From contig CAKKNE010000001.1 of assembly GCA_918797485.1 (NCBI GenBank), forward strand, positions 6,138,001 through 6,202,000: 64,000 nucleotides of DNA. Reading direction: 5' to 3'. Positions 57,870-64,000 of the stretch are shown here, in pieces. The notes under the pieces are model-generated. The model searched no databases and had not been told where the DNA came from. It worked only from the letters and a program-made list of their open reading frames with translations. Source of the stretch: Pelagomonas calceolata (Eukaryota; Sar; Pelagophyceae; Pelagomonadales; Pelagomonadaceae). The translations under genes and the position numbers were made by a program. Within the stretch, counting starts at the first letter, position 1, and every line of letters starts with the position of its first letter.

Positions 57870-58716
57870 CTAGCCGTGACCGCGAGATCCGTGGCCCGCA
57901 CCCGTCCCGCGCTTTTTCGAGAACGTCGAGCACCCCGTCACGTTCAGTGCCGTCGGGAGCCACTCGGCGTAGCGCTGCCGCGAGAGCATGTAGGAGATTT
58001 TTTTGTCTTTCTTGCCGGGGTACGAGAGCCGCGCCCCGGGTCGCGGGCGCCGCGCCATGCACCAGTCTGTCTGCGCAATGACGTGGGCCTTGGCCTTGTG
58101 GAGCAGGGCTAATCCCGCCAAATACGTCGCGAGCGTGTCGTTGAATGCGTGGAGCGCCGGCACGTCGTACTCGGGAATCAGCTCCATCGAGTGGTTTCGC
58201 TTCAGTATGCGTTTGAGACCTCTCCACCAAGCCGTACGGGGCGGCTCGTCGCTCATCACGAAGACGCGTCTGATATTAAACGGCGTCGCCGCGGCGACAA
58301 TTTTGGCAGCGGCGTGGGGCGGCGAAGTGCACTCCTCGAAGCCCCAGGGCAGCCGGTCGCCCCGCCGGATGCGGGCCGCGTAGAACTTTTCACCTTGGAG
58401 CGTCTCGGCGAACGCGCGGTCGGCGGCCTTCATGACGCACGAGCTCCCGTCCGCTCACGAAGCCGTGGACCTCGGCCCGGATGTCGACGCCCCAGCGGCG
58501 GGCGTCGCGTTGCGCGCGCGTGATCATGGTGGTGATCGAGGACGGCACGGTCGTGTTGCGCGGGTCGTCGCGGTCCACGTAGAAGTAAAACGTGTTGAGC
58601 GTCGGCGGCTTCGTGCCGTTGAGCCAGGCCTTTCTGGCGCGCCGACTGGCGCGCGACGTCGGCTTTTCGCGCGCCGCGGCAAGTGCTATGACGGCGAGGA
58701 GGCTTCCGCGACGCAT
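57870..58716 (-). CDS. Secreted glycosyltransferase-like protein in two frames
   Basis: ATG 58716 opens MRRGSLLAVIALAAAREKPT, a signal peptide. The first frame gives FYFYVDRDDPRNTTVPSSIT and ends around HGFVSGREL. The second frame, one base apart, continues DGSSCVMKAADRAFAETLQG, then FYAARIRRGDRLPWGFEEC, RRVFVMSDEP, ALHAFNDTLATYLAGLALL and QTDWCMARRPRPGARLSY. R-I-R-R-G-D followed by a D-E-P strand is the GDP-fucose-binding pattern of O-fucosyltransferase-type enzymes (GT-B), so I call it a putative one. The joint near 58440 needs a short intron of 3n+1 bases, or there is a frameshift or sequencing error. Confidence 0.5.
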
Positions 58717-59009
58717 GCTTTGAGCAACAATGCTGTGATTTTGACAGCTTTTGTGCACAATTGAGTTATCGGTCAAGGGCCATAGAAGCGGTCCATTTTC
58801 TCACTCGGAGGGCACACTATGATAACGACCGACTTCTCCTTACGCCGATGAAGCAATTATGCCGCGAGACGCTGCCGCGGAGCGCATTTGACTGAGAAAC
58901 CCGTTTTGTTTCACGGCGGCGCCGCGCGCGCTGGACGTACACGCAGGGATAATAATGAGGACCCATAAAATACAACAAAATAAACAACAAACATTACGAA
59001 AAGGAACAG

Positions 59010-59594
59010 CTAGTCGCCCGCCGCCATGTCGAGCCGTAGGATATCTTTGTTCCACGCCCACGTCCCGTACTTGAAGAACGCCAACGGGCTCCGGAGCGAC
59101 TCGCCCCGAAAGCCGAGCTTCTCGTAGAGGCGCCGCGCGCCGGCGTTGTCCGTCTCGACCTCGAGCGTCACGCACTCGAGGCCGCGGGCCCGCGCGAGGG
59201 CGAGCGCGTCCGCCACTAACGCCGTCGCGACGCCGGCGCGGCGGCACGACTCCTCGACGTACAAGTCGCTGATGTGGGCGCGGCGGGGGAGCGCGCTGCC
59301 GCTCGCCTCGCGTGCGGCGACCGCGCACGTCGCGATGACGTCCGTCGAGTCGCCGCGGCAGGCCACGAGCTGCGTCGCCGAGGGACTGCAGAGCATGTCG
59401 CGCAGCGTCTTCATCGTCTCGGCGCGGGCCTCGTCCGAGGCGCCCTCGGCCGCGTCGAGGAGCACCTTCGTCAGCGGCCGCGCGGAGGCCTTCAACGTCG
59501 TCGCGGCGTCGAGGAGCAATGGCGTTTTGGCCTGCTGCGTCGTGAACTGCAGGGCTTGCGCGATTGCTGCGCAGAGGAGCAGCAGCGCTCGCAT
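59010..59594 (-). CDS. GNAT N-acetyltransferase with signal peptide
   Basis: 194 residues from ATG 59594. MRALLLLCAAIAQALQF is a signal or transit leader. The GNAT fold is clear: HISDLYVEESCRRAGVATALVADALALARARG with the acetyl-CoA loop R-R-A-G-V-A, then VTLEVETDNAGARRLYEKLGF. The substrate is unknown, perhaps an organellar protein N-terminus or a small amine. It lies divergently from lipB across a 391-bp spacer. Confidence 0.8.
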   Translation of the reverse strand: MRALLLLCAAIAQALQFTTQQAKTPLLLDAATTLKASARPLTKVLLDAAEGASDEARAETMKTLRDMLCSPSATQLVACRGDSTDVIATCAVAAREASGSALPRRAHISDLYVEESCRRAGVATALVADALALARARGLECVTLEVETDNAGARRLYEKLGFRGESLRSPLAFFKYGTWAWNKDILRLDMAAGD

Positions 59595-59985
59595 GGTGTT
59601 GGGCCGCGGAGCCGATGCAGCGGTGTTAAGCGTTGTTTTCGAGTCGTGCTGCTGCCGCACACGCGTGGTTTACCGCGTTTTGATCCGTGCGCCACGGCTG
59701 TGTCCAGACTTCAGGACTGCTGAAGAGAGTTGCTGAAGGCTGGAGAGCAGCTGTGCTGCACGCGACGCGGCAAGGACTATACGTATCGGTGAGCCCCGCT
59801 CGTGCCCGCAAAAAGCGAGCACTTGAGACCTGCACGCGTGCCGCGCGTAACCGCTGTGCTCCACGAGTGAGCTGAGGAGAGTGCAGGCTGCACTTGTCGC
59901 ACACGCGCAACGCGACGCGGCAAGGACTAATACGAATCGCTGAATCTATCGTGCCGCGTAACCGCTTTCCAGTGCCAGAGCATCG
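59595..59985. other. Divergent spacer of GNAT and LipB genes
   Basis: 391 bp dominated by a diverged tandem duplication (see the repeat at 59761); no GCTAG-type motif. Confidence 0.5.
59761..59943. repeat. Tandem duplicate with 150-bp period upstream of LipB
   Basis: CGCGACGCGGCAAGGACTA followed by ATACG-type sequence occurs at 59761 and 59911, with the following 13 bases also similar. A second shared block (GTGCCGCG, GTAACCGCT) lies further on in each unit. Confidence 0.75.
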
Positions 59986-60810
59986 ATGCTCAGGATGGTG
60001 CTCTGCGCAACGCTGCTCGTGCGGCGCGGCGCAGGCGTGGCGATGCGAACGGTCGCGTCCCAAGCCAAGCGCAAGAACGCGCCGGCCCAGGCGCAGGGCG
60101 TCTTCGAGACACTGAACCGCGAGGCGCGGCCGACGGTGCGGCTGCTCGACCTGACGGAGGGCGAGCCCGTGCCGTACGCCCGGTGCACGGACCTCCAGAC
60201 GCGGCTGGTCGACGAGTGCATCGACGGCGCGCGGGACGCGCTGGTCCTCGTGGAGCACCCCCACGTCTACACGCTGGGGCGCGGGGCGACGCACGAGCAC
60301 GTGTTGTTCGACGCCGAGGCCCCGGGCGCGCCCGAGCTGCACCGGGCCGAGCGCGGCGGCGACGTGACGTACCATGGGCCCGGACAACTGGTCGCCTACC
60401 CGATCCTCAACCTGCACAACTACAAGCGCGACTCGCACTGGTACCTGCGGGCGCTCGAGGAAGTTGTGGTCAGGGCGTGCGACAAGATCGGCGCGTCGGG
60501 CGCGGGCCGCGCGCCGAAGCACACGGGCGTCTGGCTGGCGGGCCACAAGGTCGCCGCCGCGGGGGTCGCGATGCGCAAGTGGGTGACGTACCACGGCATC
60601 TCGCTGAACTACGCCGTCGAGATGGAGCGCTACGGGGCCATCGTGCCCTGCGGCCTCGATCCCGTGATCGAGCCCGTGGGCAGCCTCGACCGGCACCTCG
60701 GCCGCGCCGTGGACCTGCGCGGCGAGCTCGTGCCCGCGGTGGTGGAGGCCTTCGCGGACGTGTTCGAGTGCGAGCTGCAGCGGCGGGAGCCTCCGGAAGG
60801 AGTGTTGTAA
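59986..60810 (+). CDS. lipB: Lipoyl(octanoyl) transferase
   Basis: 274 residues from ATG 59986. Transfers octanoate from acyl carrier protein to lipoate-dependent enzymes, the first step of lipoate synthesis. Family motifs: HPHVYTLGRGA, ERGGDVTYHGPGQLVAYPIL (substrate pocket), HTGVWLAGHKVAAAGVAMRKWVTYHGISLN (catalytic Lys) and AIVPCGL (catalytic Cys). The Arg-rich leader MLRMVLCATLLVRRGAGVAMRTVASQAKRK suits mitochondrial or plastid import. Complete and normal length. Confidence 0.95.
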   Translation: MLRMVLCATLLVRRGAGVAMRTVASQAKRKNAPAQAQGVFETLNREARPTVRLLDLTEGEPVPYARCTDLQTRLVDECIDGARDALVLVEHPHVYTLGRGATHEHVLFDAEAPGAPELHRAERGGDVTYHGPGQLVAYPILNLHNYKRDSHWYLRALEEVVVRACDKIGASGAGRAPKHTGVWLAGHKVAAAGVAMRKWVTYHGISLNYAVEMERYGAIVPCGLDPVIEPVGSLDRHLGRAVDLRGELVPAVVEAFADVFECELQRREPPEGVL

Positions 60811-60945
60811 GTCTAGACCACCATGACGTGTTTTTATGCGATGGGGGAGCGATGGGGTTCGACGTGCAAGTGACGCGCCGTGGAGGCGCGCCCGCAAGCA
60901 ATGAAGGGGCAGTTGTTGGGGGAACGGCATGGTTGGGGGTCAGCT

Positions 60946-61188
60946 TCACGACGACGTCACGGTGGACGTGTCAGAGCTCTTTGGGGGCTTCTTCTTCTGC
61001 GACTTAGCTTTTTCGCGTTCTTCCTTCGCGGCGGCCACTTCGTCCTCCATCTGTTTCGAGCGCTCCTTCTCATATTTGATAGCGAGTTGGGCGATGGACG
61101 CAATCTCGTACTCGAGCTGTTTTTCGGTGCGCGTCACGAGTTCTTCCTTCCAGTTGGGCTGGCGATGCTGGATGATGAGACGGCCGTT
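60946..61188 (-). pseudogene. Coiled-coil C-terminal fragment
   Basis: The frame encodes LIIQHRQPNWKEELVTRTEKQLEYEIASIAQLAIKYEKERSKQMEDEVAAAKEEREKAK and a Lys/Ser tail. It is a strongly heptad-patterned helix as in the tail of a cytoskeletal protein. No start codon exists; the frame opens at a stop just upstream, where the opposite-strand fragment begins. Either the last exon of a larger gene or a broken gene. An acceptor (CATCATCCAG) is possible. Confidence 0.4.
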
Positions 61189-61675
61189 TCAAAAAATCTA
61201 CGACGACGGCAACGCGTACAAGTGCTTCCCGAACGCGACGCGCGCCGCCTGCGACACGCTCAACGGCACGGACATCGCGGGCCGCTGGTGCGTCCTCAAC
61301 GGCACCTACACGCTGATCGGTCCCCTCTGCGATCCCGACGTGACGGAGTGCGACGAGATACGCCAGCGCCTCAAGCAGACCTGCGAAAAACCCTACCAGT
61401 TCGACGTCGCCGAAGGGGTATACACAGGCCTCGACGGGACGGACGTCGCCAACGGCACCTTTTGCATCGTCGAAGGGACGCGGGCCGTCGTCGAACTTTA
61501 TGCTTACGGCGCCCCCTGTCCAGGTGTCACAATCCGCACCGATGGATCCAATGCTGTCTGCATCGTGAACCTGTCCCCGGACGATCCGGTGGAGTCGAAC
61601 GCGGCGACGGGATCCGTCCCGCGCGCACTCCTCGTCCTTCTCCTCCCCGGGCTGTTGGCCCTCGGCTTGTTGTAG
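61172..61675 (+). CDS. Possible Cys-rich surface protein, likely missing its 5' part
   Basis: From an ATG at 61172 (MMRRPFQKIYDDGNAYKCFP) to TAG 61675, 167 residues. It has two related units (CDTLNGTDIAGRWCVLNGTY and YTGLDGTDVANGTFCIVEGT), several N-glycosylation sequons and a hydrophobic tail (PRALLVLLLPGLLALGLL) typical of a GPI anchor signal. A secreted protein of this kind needs a signal peptide, which is not visible upstream; the preceding bases belong to the opposite-strand coiled-coil fragment. An upstream exon ending at the acceptor TTCCTTCCAG (61151) is possible. Confidence 0.45.
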   Translation: MMRRPFQKIYDDGNAYKCFPNATRAACDTLNGTDIAGRWCVLNGTYTLIGPLCDPDVTECDEIRQRLKQTCEKPYQFDVAEGVYTGLDGTDVANGTFCIVEGTRAVVELYAYGAPCPGVTIRTDGSNAVCIVNLSPDDPVESNAATGSVPRALLVLLLPGLLALGLL

Positions 61676-62017
61676 CTTCGCCCTTCTTGGTCCCCTGCCC
61701 CCCCGCTCCCGTCCTAAAACGAGTATACGGAGGCTTTCAAAAACCGAGGAGTTACTAGTGTCTTACAAGCCGCTAGCTCACGCCTGGCGCAAAGTGTGGC
61801 GCACGCACGCCAACGCTAGTTTTTAAGTTGTTTCTGCAGTGATTTGATCAGTGCTCTCGGTCACTGATCAGATTCCAGCGCGCGATCCAGCACTGCGCGT
61901 CCGCACGCGACACTGCACACTGCTGCACAGCTGCACGCTTGCCTGAAATCGCTGCATTCAACGCCCATTAGTGGCCCGCTACGCCACCAGGGAAGTACCT
62001 ACACTGCTACTGCACGC
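61676..62017. other. Spacer with one motif copy
   Basis: 342 bp between plus-strand genes. It contains the motif at 61754 and a GATCAGTG/CACTGATC inverted repeat near 61847-61870. No gene seen. Confidence 0.5.
61754..61777 (+). promoter_or_regulatory. GCTAG-GTCTTAC motif, copy 10
   Basis: ACTAGTGTCTTACA then AGCCGCTAGC, 241 bp upstream of the COMT-like ATG (62018) and 79 bp after the stop of the preceding gene. Confidence 0.6.
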
Positions 62018-62755
62018 ATGGACCTCTTCGGCTCAGACGACGACTCCGACGGCGAAGAAGTGCAGCGCCCCGGAGCGTGCGGTGTGCTGCAGTTTCACTC
62101 CGGTACAGAGGATGAAATGCTGCGCGTCGTCGCGGCGGAAGCACAACGCGGCGACGCGAGCGACACGCTCGCAGTCATCGATCGCTTCTGCCGCATACGC
62201 CACTGGATGATGCACGTCGGCGACGTGAAGGGGGCGATCCTTCGTGGCGCAGCAGCACGAGCGGCGCCGGGGCTCTGGGTCGAGCTCGGCGCCTACTGTG
62301 GGTATTCGGCCGTACTGCTTGCGTCGCAGATGCAGAGCGGAACGCTAGTCTCGCTGGACACGGAAGCTCATTGCGTCAAATGGAGCCGACAACTCGTCGA
62401 GCACGCGGGGCTCTCGGAAAGAGTCAAAGTGATGCAGTCGTCGCCGGACGAGACCGCGGCCGAAGCTCTCGCGCGAGAAATCCCGAGCCCGCGCATCCAG
62501 CTCCTCTTCATCGACCACGCCAAGGACCGGTATCTCGCCGACCTCGTGGCGCTCGAGCCCTACTGCGCTGAAGGATGCGTCGTCGTCGCGGACAACGTGC
62601 TCTGCTTCGACGGCGGCGCGAGCCTGAAACCTTATCTGGAGCACGTGAGAGACACGTCCCGCTACGCGTCGTCGACGCTGCACGAGGCGCCCGTGGAGTA
62701 CTCGGACGGCGAGCCCGACGGCGTCGAGGTGTCGGTCTTTCGGGGCGTAACCTGA
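62018..62755 (+). CDS. Catechol O-methyltransferase-like SAM methyltransferase
   Basis: 245 residues, ATG 62018. The SAM fold is clear: GDVKGAILRGAAARAAPGLWVELGAYCGYSAVLLAS (motif I), LVSLDTEAHCVKWSRQLVEHAGL (acidic end of strand 2), then LLFIDHAKDRYLADLV (catalytic Asp with H-x-K-D as in COMT) and GCVVVADNVLCFDGG (metal-ligand D-N). The K of H-x-K-D and the D-N pair agree with the magnesium-dependent COMT mechanism. A short acidic N-terminus (MDLFGSDDDSDGEEV) precedes it. Substrate unknown; probably catechols or other small phenolics. Confidence 0.9.
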   Translation: MDLFGSDDDSDGEEVQRPGACGVLQFHSGTEDEMLRVVAAEAQRGDASDTLAVIDRFCRIRHWMMHVGDVKGAILRGAAARAAPGLWVELGAYCGYSAVLLASQMQSGTLVSLDTEAHCVKWSRQLVEHAGLSERVKVMQSSPDETAAEALAREIPSPRIQLLFIDHAKDRYLADLVALEPYCAEGCVVVADNVLCFDGGASLKPYLEHVRDTSRYASSTLHEAPVEYSDGEPDGVEVSVFRGVT

Positions 62756-62855
62756 GAGCTTGTGTGTTCTAGCGTCGCCCACAGGAGGAGTGTTGGCCTT
62801 CCACGGCGCAACATGAGCAATGAAATCGCCACCTAGTACCCTTACGCGAGAGAAG

Positions 62856-64000
62856 CTAGGCCGCGCGCTCCGGCGGCGACACCGCGGTCCGCGCCGCGGC
62901 GAGCGGCGCCGCGCAGAAGACGCGCAGCGCGCCCGGGAAAATCTCGGCCTGGATCGCGCCCGACGGCACGGCTTCGCCGTCGAGGCCAGTCCGCGAGTCG
63001 TCGTCCGCCGCGGGCACGAGCCGCAGCGCGCGGCAGCGGTGGCTCTGGAAGCTCCGCTTGTGGATGTGCTTGCCGCCGTCCAATTTCAGGAAGCCGTCGA
63101 TCAGGTCGACGCGCGCCAGGAAGCCCGGCCGCAGCCGCGTGAAGACGAGGTGTATCGCACCATCGTCCAAACCCGCGGCCGGCGCCATGGGCGTCGTCTC
63201 GTCGACGTGGCTCACGTTGCACGCCATCATCAGCTGGTAGGTCGCGTCGCGGCGCTCCGTGCGCCAGGGCGGCGGCAGCGGCGCGCCGAGGGGCGGCAGG
63301 CGCGACGGCGCGAAGAGGCCGCCCTTGCGGGCCGGCTGCGTGCAGGGCAGCCACGATAACGTGGCGCGGTGGCGCTTCAGGCGCAAAATGTACCAGATGG
63401 CCGCGAGCGTCGTCCTCAAAGCCCCGAGCCAGCGGAAGCCCTCGCTCCCGAGGTCGACGTCGGCGACGAGGCCCCACTCCATCGCGAGAAAGGAAATGAA
63501 CGGTGGCCGCCTCTCGCCGAACTCGTACCTTACCAAGCCCATGGAACAGGAAAAGCCGCGCGCCACGTTGTAGGCGACGTCTACCGCACTTCCAATCACG
63601 TCGCCGCCGGCGCTCGCGACGGACGCGTGGCAGGCGTTGCCCGTGCCGCCGGGGCAGTGCGCCACTCTTATACTTCGAAGGCGCTGCTCCGGGTCCGCGA
63701 GCGTCGACGCGCCGTCGGCGAGGCCGCGGACGACCTCGGAAAGCGTGCCGTCGCCGCCCACCACGACCACCCCATCGTAGGTCACCTGCGGCGCCGCCGC
63801 GACCACACGGCACCGCTCCATGGCGTCGCCCTGAGCTTTCGTGACCACCACGTCGGCCTCGATGTTGGCCGCGTAGAAGACGGGCGCGACGTCCCGCTCG
63901 AAAACTTTTTGGGCCCGGCCCGTGCCGCCCGCCGGATTGACCACAACAAGCACCTTGTGGGGCGCGTCGGGGCTCAGCCGTTTTGAAAGTTGCGTCAGGT
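62856..64000 (-). CDS. Sphingosine/diacylglycerol kinase family protein (5' end outside the window)
   Basis: The minus-strand frame is open to the right edge (LTQLSKRLSPDAPHKVLVV), so the start lies outside; about 380 residues are visible. The DAGKc domain shows LVVVNPAGGTGRAQKVF, VVVVGGDGTLSEVVRGL (nucleotide loop) and HCPGGTGNACHASV. The C-terminal half includes EWGLVADVDLGSEGFRWLG (acidic D-x-D) and EAVPSGAIQAEIFPGALRVF at the end. Order and motifs fit the LCB5/sphingosine kinase branch, which phosphorylates long-chain bases. Together with the ceramidase-like gene at 1706 this gives two sphingolipid-type enzymes in the window, though far apart. Confidence 0.85.
   Translation of the reverse strand, partial: LTQLSKRLSPDAPHKVLVVVNPAGGTGRAQKVFERDVAPVFYAANIEADVVVTKAQGDAMERCRVVAAAPQVTYDGVVVVGGDGTLSEVVRGLADGASTLADPEQRLRSIRVAHCPGGTGNACHASVASAGGDVIGSAVDVAYNVARGFSCSMGLVRYEFGERRPPFISFLAMEWGLVADVDLGSEGFRWLGALRTTLAAIWYILRLKRHRATLSWLPCTQPARKGGLFAPSRLPPLGAPLPPPWRTERRDATYQLMMACNVSHVDETTPMAPAAGLDDGAIHLVFTRLRPGFLARVDLIDGFLKLDGGKHIHKRSFQSHRCRALRLVPAADDDSRTGLDGEAVPSGAIQAEIFPGALRVFCAAPLAAARTAVSPPERAA

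Noticed and set aside
1-64000. Bacterial or viral origin of the whole window
   Set aside because: SUN, gamma-tubulin complex, RING-CH, MYND and OTU proteins, plastid leaders and GT-AG introns are eukaryotic; genes are not in operons. No provirus-like or capsid-bearing element was recognised.

Overview
The window is nuclear DNA of a eukaryotic alga, most likely a stramenopile of the pelagophyte type (Aureococcus or Pelagomonas-like). The evidence is: GC-rich, gene-dense sequence; mostly intronless ORFs with a few short GT-AG introns; plastid-type leaders with an A-F junction (rubredoxin, MFS carrier, carotenoid isomerase-like oxidase); BspA-type repeats, PT-rich linkers, ShK and C-type lectin domains, MYND and RING-CH/TPR proteins; and short intron-generating transposons (introners), which I recall being described from Aureococcus and Micromonas. 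The assignment is inference. No tRNA, rRNA or CRISPR was seen.

Genes alternate strand almost one by one, so spacers are either divergent (shared promoter) or convergent, with stop codons often only 9-48 bp apart. Layout: 0-7 kb, an unknown partial gene, an unknown protein, an acid-ceramidase/NAAA-like amidase and a long ABC ATPase-acetyltransferase-Tudor-like protein. 7-16 kb, a cold-shock-domain ZNFX1-like helicase, a BspA-repeat membrane protein and a DEAH helicase. 16-24 kb, a large unknown protein, a sparse spacer and a gamma-tubulin complex component. 24-31 kb, a DUF6790-like membrane protein, a beta-lactamase-fold hydrolase, a secreted JmjC/cupin-ShK-lectin protein, an alpha/beta hydrolase, an OTU protease and a START-like protein. 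31-39 kb, a CS/MYND protein, a basic coiled-coil protein, a SUN-domain protein, and a RING-CH/TPR gene head-to-head with a fragment of a paralogue. 39-52 kb, a glycosyltransferase-dioxygenase fusion, a lectin membrane protein, a rubredoxin, small unknowns, a plastid MFS carrier, cathepsin B and a CRTISO-like oxidase. 52-53.7 kb, a gene-poor island. 53.7-64 kb, a short Patched-like protein, a TAP-like ABC transporter with a ZZ finger, a glycosyltransferase, a GNAT, LipB, two abutting fragments, a COMT-like methyltransferase and a sphingosine/diacylglycerol kinase that runs off the right edge.

Two structures cut across the genes. First, a 21-25 bp element (GCTAGTGTCTTAC, a short spacer, then GCTAGC) occurs ten times, always in a 5' spacer about 70-310 bp from a start codon and often between divergent genes; it looks like a promoter element. 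Second, an introner family with termini close to CTGTGTGGAAATCAA supplies its own 3' splice site, while the 5' GT comes from the duplicated 8-bp target. Recognising these introns joins ORFs that otherwise look separate, in the ABC-GNAT-Tudor, beta-lactamase-like, MFS and TAP-like genes. All functions are read from motifs in the sequence and from memory of the families; no search was run.
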